Below, one piece after another: positions 22,184-29,201 of a stretch of DNA of 64,000 bases; positions within the stretch are counted from its first letter, which is position 1; each line of letters begins with the position of its first letter. The stretch is from a virus. The notes below the pieces were generated by a model that was not told where the DNA came from, made no database searches, and saw nothing but the letters and a program-made list of their open reading frames with translations. The stretch spans positions 1-64,000 of IMG/VR virus record IMGVR_UViG_3300044734_000006; one strand, written 5' to 3'. Position numbers and translations under genes: made by a program.

Positions 22184-22443
22184 CACTCTGCCGTCACTCC
22201 ATTCGCTGCGAGCTCGAAGGCAGGGGTGAAGGCGCCGTCGCCCGGTATCCCCAGCCAGCGGTCGAGCATGTTGCCGAGATCGTAGAGCATCTGCGCCGCC
22301 CGCTCGGCGTTCGCGGTGAGGCAGCCGCACTCCACGATGGTGCCCATGCGCGTGTCGGGATCACGCTCCACGTCGTGGCCCTCGCCGCCGCATGCCTCGC
22401 AGCGTGGGTCCGCGCCGACCGTCAGGACCGGAGACAGTCTCAT
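22183..22443 (-). CDS. Small zinc-knuckle protein (86 aa)
   Basis: ATG at 22443, overlapping the neighbour by 4 nt. Cysteines 'DPRCEACGGEGHDV' and 'IVECGCLTAN' form a likely zinc site, followed by a helix 'ERAAQMLYDLGNMLDRW'. Unknown. Confidence 0.55.
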   Translation of the reverse strand: MRLSPVLTVGADPRCEACGGEGHDVERDPDTRMGTIVECGCLTANAERAAQMLYDLGNMLDRWLGIPGDGAFTPAFELAANGVTAE

Positions 22444-22673
22444 CGCGCTCCCTCGGTGTGCATGTCGCATTCCAACGTCGCGAAGCAGATCGGGCACTCG
22501 GGGCAGCCCTTTGGCGCCAGTTCGGACGCAGCGTGCAGGGCTGCGACGACGTAGGTGGGCAGGCTGGCCCCGTCCTCCTCAGCCCTCAGCAGCGCACCTG
22601 ACGCGGCCAAGGCGACGGCGCTGGGGGTCATGGGCTGGATCTGTGCGTCGATCATCCGCAGTGCCATGGTCAT
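22440..22673 (-). CDS. Small Cys-containing helical protein (77 aa)
   Basis: AGAGG precedes the ATG. Helices 'SAVALAASGALLRAEED' and 'LPTYVVAALHAASELAPK' then 'GCPECPICFATLECDMH', a metal-binding-like tail. Unknown. Confidence 0.55.
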   Translation of the reverse strand: MTMALRMIDAQIQPMTPSAVALAASGALLRAEEDGASLPTYVVAALHAASELAPKGCPECPICFATLECDMHTEGAR

Positions 22674-22682
22674 GCCTCTGGG

Positions 22683-22766
22683 TCAAAGGCGGGAGCCGGT
22701 GTCATGCGGCCCCCGCCTCATCTGACGAGGGCTGTTCTCCTGTCCCGCCGCGGCCATGTCCCTCAT
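22683..22766 (-). CDS. Leaderless 27-residue peptide
   Basis: The ATG at 22766 lies exactly 6 nt after a TATCGT -10 in the 36-bp repeat. The frame MRDMAAAGQENSPRQM... ends 9 nt before the next ATG. Probably a short leader cistron of this operon. Confidence 0.4.
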   Translation of the reverse strand: MRDMAAAGQENSPRQMRRGPHDTGSRL

Positions 22767-22799
22767 ACCGACACGATACCACGGCATCGGAATGCCGTC
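22764..22799 (-). promoter_or_regulatory. 36-bp promoter/operator repeat, copy 1
   Basis: Identical to 28201-28236. On the minus strand it carries GGCATTCCGATGCC (palindromic arms GGCAT/ATGCC), then TGGTATCGT with an extended -10, then the ATG after 6 nt. The palindrome sits where -35 would be, so a regulator bound there would control this leaderless promoter. Confidence 0.75.
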
Positions 22800-22827
22800 C
22801 AGCACGCGTTACCGTACCGCGACGGGC

Positions 22828-23364
22828 TCAGGCGGCCAGCGCTGGATCATCGCCCCAGACCGTCCAGTTGTCGCGGGGGCGCCTAGCAAATAGTTCCGCG
22901 TACCGCATCCCCGGCCAAGTCGTCTCTACCCAGCGGTGCAGATCGTCGGGCTTCTGCGAGTGCCGCGTGGCGGGGGCGTGGATGACGCTCGGCAGTAGCA
23001 GGCCGGGCCGCGGCGCCGGGAATCGACCACGCCGGCCGAGCAGGTACACTTCGTGCTGAGAACGCAGCCACTTTCCCGTGCCAGAGCGAGGCTTCGCCCA
23101 GACGCCAGAGGTGCGGAATCGAAACCCCCACGCAGCCATGACCTCGAGTCCGAGATGCAGGCGGTTCGCGGGCACCCAGAGCAGGAGCAGGGAGTCGCGA
23201 GCCGTCAGGGCTTCCACCGGCATCGCGCAGATATCGGGTAGGGACATGGTCGCGTAGTGGCGGGTGATGGAGCGGGAGCAGGTTTTTCCGAAGCATTCTG
23301 GCCACGGATTATCTGCGATGACGATGTCGAATTGCCCCACAGGCCACGGCTGGCGCGTGCTCAC
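22828..23364 (-). CDS. MT-A70-family adenine methyltransferase (178 aa)
   Basis: Starts at GTG 23364 with a GTGA overlap. Motifs: 'FDIVIADNPWPECF' (DxPW-type catalytic site, here DNPW), 'DSLLLLWVPANRLHLGLEVM', 'WGFRFRTSGVWAKP', 'HEVYLLGRRG' and 'RYAELFARRPRDNWTVWGDD' (AdoMet site near the end, as expected for permuted beta-class enzymes). It should methylate adenine N6 in DNA (or RNA), probably to protect phage DNA from restriction or to alter regulation. No cognate restriction enzyme is adjacent. Confidence 0.88.
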   Translation of the reverse strand: MSTRQPWPVGQFDIVIADNPWPECFGKTCSRSITRHYATMSLPDICAMPVEALTARDSLLLLWVPANRLHLGLEVMAAWGFRFRTSGVWAKPRSGTGKWLRSQHEVYLLGRRGRFPAPRPGLLLPSVIHAPATRHSQKPDDLHRWVETTWPGMRYAELFARRPRDNWTVWGDDPALAA

Positions 23365-23564
23365 GTCCTCTCCCGCAGCCACACGTCTACCTCGGCAGGC
23401 ACGTAGGGATGCACCTCGCCCTTGCGCAGCTTCCGGCATACGGTCGGGTCGGCTGGGTCCGCAGGCTGTCCTCCGGACGTCACGGTGCGCTCTGGTAGGT
23501 CTCGGCTGCACACATCGCGGACCACGTCGGCTGCGGTGCGGACGATGGCGGTGGGCTTCCTCAC
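23361..23564 (-). CDS. Small unknown protein (67 aa), leaderless
   Basis: The GTG at 23564 lies 6 nt after TACCAT (RC of 23571-23576), the standard spacing of this genome; this decides the start over the upstream ATG. Sequence 'IVRTAADVVRDVCSRDLPER' followed by 'TVCRKLRKGEVHPYVPAEVD'. Unknown. Coupled to the methyltransferase gene. Confidence 0.55.
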   Translation of the reverse strand: MRKPTAIVRTAADVVRDVCSRDLPERTVTSGGQPADPADPTVCRKLRKGEVHPYVPAEVDVWLRERT

Positions 23565-23570
23565 TCCGTA

Positions 23571-23576
23571 ATGGTA
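23571..23576 (-). promoter_or_regulatory. Leaderless promoter (TACCAT)
   Basis: TACCAT + TACGGA + GTG on the minus strand, driving the 67-aa gene and the MT-A70 gene. Confidence 0.45.
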
Positions 23577-23577
23577 C

Positions 23578-23892
23578 TCACGGTGCGGGCTTGCTCTCAC
23601 TCAGAGCGTCGTATGCAGCCTGTAGGTGCGCGTGACGCATGGCTGCAGAGGTTGCGTGGAGACTGCAACTATCCCACGGATCACCGCCAGCCAGCACGTC
23701 GTTGGTGCATCTGCCCTCATGTTCGCCTTGCTTGATCGCCTCACCTGCCATTCGTGCAACCCGCATCAGCGCCTCGCCGTGCTCCACCAGCCAGTCCACG
23801 TACTCAGCCATGGCCCACAACCCACCACCGTCATCCACACCCTGCTGGCGCAACTCCTCGCCCCTAGCGAGCACGTCGTCAGTGCTGGTCAT
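23578..23892 (-). CDS. Unknown helical protein (104 aa)
   Basis: Starts MTSTDDVLARGEELRQQG; overlaps the upstream stop. Mid-part 'WAMAEYVDWLVEHGEALMRV' is helical; no motif recognised. Confidence 0.6.
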   Translation of the reverse strand: MTSTDDVLARGEELRQQGVDDGGGLWAMAEYVDWLVEHGEALMRVARMAGEAIKQGEHEGRCTNDVLAGGDPWDSCSLHATSAAMRHAHLQAAYDALSESKPAP

Positions 23893-24080
23893 CACGCCTT
23901 CCGCATGGCCCGATCGGCCTCTCGCAGGAGCCCAAGGGCATATCCAACGTAGCTAACGGCGTAGACCAACCCTACGGCGGATATGCCCCCATATATCTGG
24001 GCCGTCACGTACCAGATGCAGACGTAGGCGGTAGTGAGTATGCCGATGGCGATCCACCACGGCAGCGCTCGTAGAATCAT
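23892..24080 (-). CDS. Two-helix membrane protein (62 aa)
   Basis: Hydrophobic segments 'WWIAIGILTTAYVCIWYVTA' and 'VGLVYAVSYVGYALGLL', ending with a basic helix. Unknown. Confidence 0.6.
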   Translation of the reverse strand: MILRALPWWIAIGILTTAYVCIWYVTAQIYGGISAVGLVYAVSYVGYALGLLREADRAMRKA

Positions 24081-24081
24081 G

Positions 24082-24477
24082 TCAGTACTCCTCCCTACGC
24101 GCCGATCCTCGACGCCTCATCGACCAGTGCATCCCGAGATAGCAGCCCACGACCAGGAGCACGCCCTGCAACGTAACGGCATGTCGGAGCGCCATCGTGG
24201 CGACGACCGCGGCGCCGATGACGACCAGCAGGCATCCGAGGGCGCTATGTCTTCGCGCATGGGCGGCGTTCCGTCGTGAGTGAACACGCTCGATGTACCC
24301 CGGCCCGGGCGGGTCGATGACCGTGCGCGAGCGGTTCCGTCCGAAGGTGCGGTGGTACCATTTTGGCCCGACCGTGACGGATGGTCCGCCGAGGCTGAGG
24401 TTGAGGCGTACGCCGGGGAGCACCTTGCGGCGCCACTGCCAGCGTGCGTGCCAGCGACCACGACGGCGCGTCGTCAT
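24082..24477 (-). CDS. DUF4236-containing membrane protein (131 aa)
   Basis: Residues 15-60 match the DUF4236 pattern: 'RRKVLPGVRLNLSLGGPSVT' followed by 'VGPKWYHRTFGRNRSRTVID', a Gly-rich repeat domain of unknown role. The C-terminal half has two transmembrane helices ('LGCLLVVIGAAVVATMAL' and 'LQGVLLVVGCYLGMHW'). Confidence 0.68.
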   Translation of the reverse strand: MTTRRRGRWHARWQWRRKVLPGVRLNLSLGGPSVTVGPKWYHRTFGRNRSRTVIDPPGPGYIERVHSRRNAAHARRHSALGCLLVVIGAAVVATMALRHAVTLQGVLLVVGCYLGMHWSMRRRGSARREEY

Positions 24478-24920
24478 GCCGACCGCTTCGTGGGACGGAG
24501 TTCGACAGTTGCACCCTCGGCGCGCAGGGCGTTGACGATGGCTACCGCGTCGCCTGCGTAGATGTCTTCGCGCACCACAACGGGGGCGGAATCGACCAAC
24601 TGTAGGGCGCCTCGGAGTTCCATTCCGGGGATCGCCCAGCGGACCTCCTTGATCACGTTGATCTTGCGCGGTCCGACCTGGGTGAGCACAACGTCGACAC
24701 GCTGCTTGCCCGCTGGCTCCACGGTCACCGTGGGCTCGCCCTCCACGTACATGAGCGGGTCGTTCCGGTAGTTCTCGGCGTCGATCGCAGCCATCTCTTC
24801 CGGGTCGGTTTTGCCTCCGTAGTCGGACGGGTTCGCTGTGTACGTCCAGCGGAAGGTGACGGTGGCGACGAGTTCGACCGCTCCGTCCTCTGGCGTGTGG
24901 CTGGGATGCTCGGTCATCAC
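24474..24920 (-). CDS. Protein with ribosomal bL12 C-terminal-like domain (148 aa)
   Basis: Residues about 85-142 align with the C-terminal domain of ribosomal protein L7/L12: 'KINVIKEVRWAIPGMELRGA' matches 'KI.VIK.VR..T.LGLKEAK', followed by 'LQLVDSAPVVVREDIYAGDA' and 'VAIVNALRAEGATVEL'. In ribosomes this domain recruits EF-Tu, EF-G and IF2. The N-terminal 80 residues are an unrelated beta-rich domain instead of the bL12 dimerisation stalk. Phage-encoded bL12-type proteins are known from surveys; the effect on host translation is inference. Confidence 0.78.
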   Translation of the reverse strand: MMTEHPSHTPEDGAVELVATVTFRWTYTANPSDYGGKTDPEEMAAIDAENYRNDPLMYVEGEPTVTVEPAGKQRVDVVLTQVGPRKINVIKEVRWAIPGMELRGALQLVDSAPVVVREDIYAGDAVAIVNALRAEGATVELRPTKRSA

Positions 24921-25240
24921 TCGCTCTCCTCTGGCACGTAGGCTCTGGCGCGCGCAGGCAGGTTCACCCCAGGCCGTCCAGCAAGATTCAGGCGGTCCTC
25001 ATGCGCGAAGGTGAGGTCCGAAATCTGTCCGTGACCACGGTCTATCAATACGCGGTGGCCCTGACGTAGTTCGTCGTCCAACCATGCTCCGCGAGACACC
25101 TCGTCGCGCAGCACGTCCGCTATGGTCTGTCCACGCTCCAAAGCCATGCCTGCGAGGAGGCGATAGACGCTCTCGGAGAACTCAACGGTGAACCTCTCCG
25201 CGCTCATGGCGTTTGTACCGGTTTGGAGTTGCTCGGTCAT
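24917..25240 (-). CDS. Unknown protein (107 aa), possible RHH/DNA-binding
   Basis: 'AERFTVEFSESVYRLLAGMA' followed by 'LERGQTIADVLRDEVSRGAW' has the strand-helix-helix look of ribbon-helix-helix proteins. The C-terminus 'NLPARARAYVPEESE' resembles the end of the next gene product (LDRLYMPGESE). Confidence 0.55.
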   Translation of the reverse strand: MTEQLQTGTNAMSAERFTVEFSESVYRLLAGMALERGQTIADVLRDEVSRGAWLDDELRQGHRVLIDRGHGQISDLTFAHEDRLNLAGRPGVNLPARARAYVPEESE

Positions 25241-25518
25241 CACTCACTCTCCCCGGGCATGTAAAGACGGTCCAGGTGCTGGGGCGGGCTCTCTCCTAGC
25301 GCGCTGCTCACTCGGGCCAGCCACACGTGCTTGGTGCCGTACATCCGGAGTCGAGCGCCGTCAGCGTGATCGTGCTCCGATGCCCATACGATCTGTCGAC
25401 CTTGCTCCAGCAGTCTGCGGTAGTCCTGGACCTCATCTATCAGGGCACCGGCTGCCGCTGGGGAGATGCGTCCCTCACTGTCGACGACGATCTTGTCAAT
25501 GTCGATGCGGTCCGTCAT
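25240..25518 (-). CDS. Unknown protein (92 aa)
   Basis: Starts MTDRIDIDKIVVDSEGRIS; helix 'AAGALIDEVQDYRRLLEQ'. Ends MPGESE. Coupled to both neighbours by 4-nt overlaps. Confidence 0.55.
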   Translation of the reverse strand: MTDRIDIDKIVVDSEGRISPAAAGALIDEVQDYRRLLEQGRQIVWASEHDHADGARLRMYGTKHVWLARVSSALGESPPQHLDRLYMPGESE

Positions 25519-25694
25519 GACCGAGCCCTCCGCGCGATGTACCCCTTGATCGCCATGCTCTCTGCCATGTCCGCGCCTACCTGCGCCACCATGCAGTCGG
25601 GATGCCACGGCCGTCCGTCACCGTCGTGAGCCGCCGCAGCGTCGTCAAGGCTCACGGCGCACTGCACACACCAGACCCGTACTCGGTCCGTCAT
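25515..25694 (-). CDS. Zinc-binding microprotein (59 aa)
   Basis: LIM/treble-clef-like spacing: 'VWCVQCAVSLDDAAAAHDGD' then 'GRPWHPDCMVAQ'. ATGA coupling on both sides. Confidence 0.55.
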   Translation of the reverse strand: MTDRVRVWCVQCAVSLDDAAAAHDGDGRPWHPDCMVAQVGADMAESMAIKGYIARRARS

Positions 25695-25909
25695 GGCTCG
25701 AACACTACGCGCAGGGACAGCTCGCAGTCGTGGCAGACGAGCCAGAACATCTCTGCCGCGGATCGTCGCTTCTCCAGGTAGTGCTTGCGTCGGCACTCCT
25801 CGCAGGTGACCGTGATGGGCTTGGGTGAGCCGGAGGCGGGGGCGTGTGGGCTGGTAGGGCCGACGCCGAACACTCCCCAGCGCGAGTCGTAGTCGGTCTG
25901 CGTGGTCAC
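25691..25909 (-). CDS. Zinc-ribbon microprotein (72 aa)
   Basis: GTG start overlapping the upstream stop. Two CxxC pairs: 'VTCEECRRKHYLEKR' and 'WLVCHDCELSLRV'. Confidence 0.55.
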   Translation of the reverse strand: MTTQTDYDSRWGVFGVGPTSPHAPASGSPKPITVTCEECRRKHYLEKRRSAAEMFWLVCHDCELSLRVVFEP

Positions 25910-26094
25910 GCTGTCTCCAGTAGGCTCTGTGCTTGGCGGTCGAACATCGCAGCCCAACCCAGCCGTCCGTCGTCTCGGCGCAGGATGGTCGCTGTGAGCG
26001 CGTCAGCCGTGAGCGTGATGGCGCGTCGGGTTGCCTCGCTCGGGCGGTTGCGGTGAGCGGCAAGGTCCTGGTCGAGTTGCCACGGCGCGGTCAT
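25906..26094 (-). CDS. Unknown helical microprotein (62 aa)
   Basis: MTAPWQLDQDLAAHRNR...; helical throughout with a C-terminal 'GWAAMFDRQAQSLLETA'. Overlaps both neighbours. Confidence 0.55.
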   Translation of the reverse strand: MTAPWQLDQDLAAHRNRPSEATRRAITLTADALTATILRRDDGRLGWAAMFDRQAQSLLETA

Positions 26095-26531
26095 CCACGA
26101 TCCTCCGTGGGCAGCAGATCGGCGAGGGCGTCGAGGGCGTCGCATGCCTCGTCAAGGCGGGCCAAGGTCGAGTTTTCTGCGAGCTCCAACGAGATGTGTC
26201 CTTGCTGGCGCAGAGTGGCGATCTTGCGCACCACCTCCAGCGTTGCATTCCAATCGTTCCGGTACCGACCGCCGTCCGGGATCCCCAGCACCTTGGCGAA
26301 GTGGGCCTCACGCTCACGCTGGAAAGCGATCGTCTCACGCTGGCTCTCGTTCTCTGCGCGTAGCCTCCGTAACTCCTCCGGGTCGATCCACGGCGCGACC
26401 GGCACGTCCTTCAGGTTCTCGAATCCACCCGTGCCGAACCCAACTGCCAAGTGCCTGCCGTGGTCCTGCCGGAACACGCATCCGCGCACAGCCACAAGGT
26501 CGTCCGCCTTGGGGGAGTAGTTCGACGCCAT
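26091..26531 (-). CDS. Unknown protein with coiled coil (146 aa)
   Basis: An N-terminal small beta region ('DDLVAVRGCVFRQDHGRHLA') and a long helix ('EELRRLRAENESQRETIAFQ'), ending 'ARLDEACDALDALADLLPTE'. No family recognised. Confidence 0.6.
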   Translation of the reverse strand: MASNYSPKADDLVAVRGCVFRQDHGRHLAVGFGTGGFENLKDVPVAPWIDPEELRRLRAENESQRETIAFQREREAHFAKVLGIPDGGRYRNDWNATLEVVRKIATLRQQGHISLELAENSTLARLDEACDALDALADLLPTEDRG

Positions 26532-26532
26532 C

Positions 26533-26748
26533 TCAGTGCTCCTCCACGCAACCGGAACCCTGACGCAGCCTGCCGGCTACCTCCTCCAGCCACTGCCTGC
26601 ACGGAAGGCATGTCACGAAGGATCGACGGTGGGTGCTGACGATCGACCGCCCACGAGGTGGGGAATCACAGCCACACGGCGGCCACATATGTCCCGACAA
26701 GGTGAAGTGCGTCGGCCCCCACTGCATCTCGCGTGCTCCGATATCCAT
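26533..26748 (-). CDS. Cys-rich microprotein (71 aa)
   Basis: Possible zinc site from 'WPPCGCDSPP', 'FVTCLPCRQWLEEVAG' and 'GSGCVEEH'. The 'CLPCRQWLE' phrase echoes the protein at 6123-6404. Confidence 0.5.
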   Translation of the reverse strand: MDIGAREMQWGPTHFTLSGHMWPPCGCDSPPRGRSIVSTHRRSFVTCLPCRQWLEEVAGRLRQGSGCVEEH

Positions 26749-26749
26749 C

Positions 26750-26950
26750 TCAGTGCACCCCGATGCAGGAGAGAACCAGCAGGGCCAGCAGGGAGAACGC
26801 CAGCCAGCGCGGCATGCCGAGGATCATCGCGTTGGTCCTCCGATAGGTCTGACGCCGAGGCGCGCGGGTGGCGGTGTGCGTCTTGGGGATCCCGCTCACG
26901 ACGACGAGCGGACCTACCCTGCGGGCGTGAATCGTGGAGGTGGTTGCCAT
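26750..26950 (-). CDS. C-tail membrane protein (66 aa)
   Basis: A basic cytoplasmic N-terminus and a single C-terminal helix, 'WLAFSLLALLVLSCIGVH'. The tail could be a lipobox-like LLVLSC, but the N-terminal extension is too long for a signal peptide. Confidence 0.5.
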   Translation of the reverse strand: MATTSTIHARRVGPLVVVSGIPKTHTATRAPRRQTYRRTNAMILGMPRWLAFSLLALLVLSCIGVH

Positions 26951-26951
26951 G

Positions 26952-27173
26952 TCAGAAGATCACCACGATGCCGATGAGCGCCAAGCCGATGGCGAAGATG
27001 GTCGCGCCTGTAGCCAGTGCCTCGGGGTGCGCTCCCATCGGGTCGAACCGGAGCGCGATGTATACGGCTGGCCCAGCGATGTAGAACATCATCCCAGCCA
27101 GCGCGAGACACAACTTCCACTGGATCACGTTCGGGTTGCTAAAGGCGTCCATGAACGCCAGCGTCGCTCTCAT
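26952..27173 (-). CDS. Two-helix membrane protein (73 aa)
   Basis: Helices 'LCLALAGMMFYIAGPAVYIA' and 'LATGATIFAIGLALIGIVVI'. Small integral membrane protein of unknown role. Confidence 0.6.
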   Translation of the reverse strand: MRATLAFMDAFSNPNVIQWKLCLALAGMMFYIAGPAVYIALRFDPMGAHPEALATGATIFAIGLALIGIVVIF

Positions 27174-27174
27174 G

Positions 27175-27708
27175 TCAGCGCACCACCGTCTTCGACACGG
27201 CATCGGCGCCCTTGGCGAACTCCTCGGCCTGCACCTCGGCCAGCTTGCGGAACGCCTCCACGATGGCAGGAGCCATCTCGCAGAACCGCAGCCGCTCCTC
27301 TCCGGTGGCCATGTGCAGGTCGTACATGCCGCCCGGGTTGTACTCGTACATGTTGATGTGCCGACCGACCTGAGATCCGACCGCTCCCACCACGGGACGG
27401 GTGGAGTAAACCGTGCTGTCGATGACGAGAGCGTTGGTCCCATGCTTGTGCGGCTTGTCGTTATCGTCTGTCGGCCACGTCACCCGCTCCACGCTGGCCG
27501 TGACCGTCTCGGATGCGGACCGCTCGTCGCCAACCTCAGCCACCCAGCCCGCCTGCGTCCGGTAGATGGTCACGCTGTCCCCGGAGCGGAACGGCCCGAC
27601 GATGGCCGCCGCGATGCGCTCCGTCGCTGCGTCGAGTTCGGCCCGTGCGATCTGCCGTCCCTTCGCCGCAGCGGTCATGTCCACGATGGCCTGTGCCAGG
27701 TCTGCCAT
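27175..27708 (-). CDS. Unknown protein (177 aa)
   Basis: MADLAQAIVDMTAAAKGRQ...; a helical N-terminus, a central beta-rich part ('GPFRSGDSVTIYRTQAGWVA') and a C-terminal helix. A GAGGAGG site lies 6-12 nt upstream of the ATG. No recognised motif. Confidence 0.65.
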   Translation of the reverse strand: MADLAQAIVDMTAAAKGRQIARAELDAATERIAAAIVGPFRSGDSVTIYRTQAGWVAEVGDERSASETVTASVERVTWPTDDNDKPHKHGTNALVIDSTVYSTRPVVGAVGSQVGRHINMYEYNPGGMYDLHMATGEERLRFCEMAPAIVEAFRKLAEVQAEEFAKGADAVSKTVVR

Positions 27709-27784
27709 GTCGATGCCTCCTCCCCGGTCGTACTGCCGGGGCCATGTCGGGCAGGTGTACTACCTGCTCCGTGCTAGGTCAACG

Positions 27785-28009
27785 CTACGCCGTCTTCGAC
27801 TTGCGCCTCTTGTCGGCTGTCGTGGCACGGCGGACGAGCGCCATGGCGGCGTCCATGTCGTCGAACGCCTCCTGCATCCAACGCTGTCCCGAGACGGTCA
27901 CCTTGATGTCACTGCCATCTGTGGCGTGCGACACGGTGATGATTCGTCCTGTGGCGGTGACCGACTCGTAGGCCATCACCCGTCCACCGACCGACCGAGT
28001 GTCGCTCAT
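27785..28009 (-). CDS. Unknown small protein (74 aa)
   Basis: MSDTRSVGGRVMAYESVTAT...; 'RIITVSHATDGSDIKVTVSG' is beta-rich, and the tail is lysine-rich. ATGA overlap with the upstream gene. Confidence 0.55.
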   Translation of the reverse strand: MSDTRSVGGRVMAYESVTATGRIITVSHATDGSDIKVTVSGQRWMQEAFDDMDAAMALVRRATTADKRRKSKTA

Positions 28010-28203
28010 CTCTGCCCCTCGTCGTCGCGGATGTTCATATAGGTCGGCGCGAAGGTCGGGTGTTCGTGGTGGATGCGGGCCACGTCGACCCGGAACTTGC
28101 TCACGTCCCGAGCGTCCCATTCGCACCCATCCTGACGGCACGTCGACCGCCAGCCCATGGCCGGGGTTACCGCTGCGCCTTCGAGGAGACTCTGGTGTGC
28201 CAT
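28006..28203 (-). CDS. Leaderless small protein (65 aa)
   Basis: The ATG at 28203 lies 6 nt after the -10 TATCGT in the 36-bp promoter repeat. Cysteines in 'RSTCRQDGCEWDARDV' and the His-rich 'VARIHHEHPTFAPTY' suggest metal binding. First gene of the long minus-strand run. Confidence 0.6.
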   Translation of the reverse strand: MAHQSLLEGAAVTPAMGWRSTCRQDGCEWDARDVSKFRVDVARIHHEHPTFAPTYMNIRDDEGQR

Positions 28204-28236
28204 ACCGACACGATACCACGGCATCGGAATGCCGTC
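28201..28236 (-). promoter_or_regulatory. 36-bp promoter/operator repeat, copy 2
   Basis: Identical over 36 bp to 22764-22799: palindromic GGCATTCCGATGCC, then TGGTATCGT and a leaderless ATG. It also contains the stop codon of the upstream gene. Confidence 0.75.
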
Positions 28237-28396
28237 AACGGCCGCGACGGCCCCGTGTCCGGAGCCTCCGCAACCTGCGCCCGATCCGGGTATGGGGACG
28301 CTCCGGCGGTCGTCTGAGAACGCCTGCGGTGTAGCGGAGCACGCAGAGGACGCCGAGGACCAGCAGCGCGAGGACGGCGAGGTGGAAGGCGGTCAT
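28235..28396 (-). CDS. Single-pass membrane protein with basic tail (53 aa)
   Basis: ATG with GAGGGG upstream; one transmembrane helix ('FHLAVLALLVLGVLCVLRYT') and an Arg-rich cytoplasmic tail. Its end overlaps the 36-bp promoter repeat. Confidence 0.5.
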   Translation of the reverse strand: MTAFHLAVLALLVLGVLCVLRYTAGVLRRPPERPHTRIGRRLRRLRTRGRRGR

Positions 28397-28459
28397 CCCC
28401 TCAGCATGGCGAGGCAGGGTGTCGCGCCCATGTAACGGATGGCACAGGGGGTTGCGGAG

Positions 28460-28479
28460 TACCTAGTAGCTAGGTATAC
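28460..28479 (+). promoter_or_regulatory. Promoter TATACT with overlapping palindrome
   Basis: TATACT at 28474-28479 is entered by the perfect palindrome ACCTAGTAGCTAGGT (28460-28474). A start near 28486 gives a short leader before the ATG at 28514 (AGGAG 9-13 nt upstream). The palindrome would be a repressor site for this rightward operon. Confidence 0.6.
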
Positions 28480-28513
28480 TCTAGTCATCAGCCAGCCCGC
28501 AGGAGACACCGAG

Positions 28514-28714
28514 ATGAGCACCACCACCAAGACCGCCACACCCCGGCCGCGCATCTTCAACTGCCCCGGATCGGGCCAGCGGTGGACCGACGAGTACAAC
28601 CACGACCTCGCCGCACGAGGCGTCATCACCACGACGGAGGCTATCTGCCACCACTGCGGCGACCACCAGTCGGTCAAGCGCGATGGCACCTTCTACCGGC
28701 ATCGCACTCCCTGA
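28514..28714 (+). CDS. Zinc-binding microprotein (66 aa)
   Basis: Starts MSTTTKTATPRPRIF. Cysteines 'FNCPGSGQ' and 'EAICHHCGDHQSVKRDG' make a plausible zinc site. First gene of the short plus-strand operon 28.5-30.6 kb. Confidence 0.6.
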   Translation: MSTTTKTATPRPRIFNCPGSGQRWTDEYNHDLAARGVITTTEAICHHCGDHQSVKRDGTFYRHRTP

Positions 28715-28790
28715 CCCTACCCCTCCCGTCGCGGGAAGCCTCCCGCCTGAAGGAGAGCCGGACAGCTACCGGCCGAAACGGGAACACGAA

Positions 28791-28955
28791 ATGGACACCG
28801 AGATCACCCGTCGCTGCCTCGCCTGCGGAGCCAGCCACACCCGTCTCGGCCTCTGCCCCGGCTGCGAGCGCAAGGCCGAGGAGTACGCCGTAGGCAGTAT
28901 CGCCCCGCGCATCCTCGCTGGAATGAGGCGCGAGCGCACGGAGAAGCGAGGATGA
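28791..28955 (+). CDS. Zinc-ribbon microprotein (54 aa)
   Basis: Two CxxC pairs in 'RRCLACGASHTRLGLCPGCE'; basic tail. Stop overlaps the next ATG. Confidence 0.6.
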   Translation: MDTEITRRCLACGASHTRLGLCPGCERKAEEYAVGSIAPRILAGMRRERTEKRG

Positions 28956-29074
28956 TGATCATGATTCTGCTGAGCCTCGTGTTGCTGTCGATGCTGACGG
29001 GGCAGCCGTGGTTCCTGCTGGGGCTAGGACTGCTGTATCTAGTGGTGGCACTGCGGATAGTGGGCGCGAAATGA
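28952..29074 (+). CDS. Membrane microprotein (40 aa)
   Basis: Two short hydrophobic helices ('MILLSLVLLSMLTG' and 'FLLGLGLLYLVVALRIVG'). ATGA coupling on both sides supports translation. Confidence 0.5.
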   Translation: MMIMILLSLVLLSMLTGQPWFLLGLGLLYLVVALRIVGAK

Positions 29075-29151
29075 GCACCAAGATCACGCTGCTGGTGAGC
29101 GCCACCGTCCTCGGGTTTTCCGCAGAGGGACGGCGCTGGCGGCGCCGGTAA
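29071..29151 (+). CDS. Possible microprotein (26 aa)
   Basis: MSTKITLLVSATVLGF... with an Arg-rich end; coupled by ATGA. May be a short membrane peptide. Confidence 0.35.
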   Translation: MSTKITLLVSATVLGFSAEGRRWRRR

Positions 29152-29201
29152 TGCGCAAGTTCCGGTCCCAAGCCCGGGCGCAAAGGAGGATCCACCGATG
29201 A
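29151..29201 (+). CDS. Possible basic 16-residue peptide
   Basis: Frame MRKFRSQARAQRRIHR between two coupled genes (TAATG and ATGA junctions). It contains the AGGAGG of the next gene, so it may simply bridge ribosomes across the gap. Confidence 0.25.
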   Translation: MRKFRSQARAQRRIHR

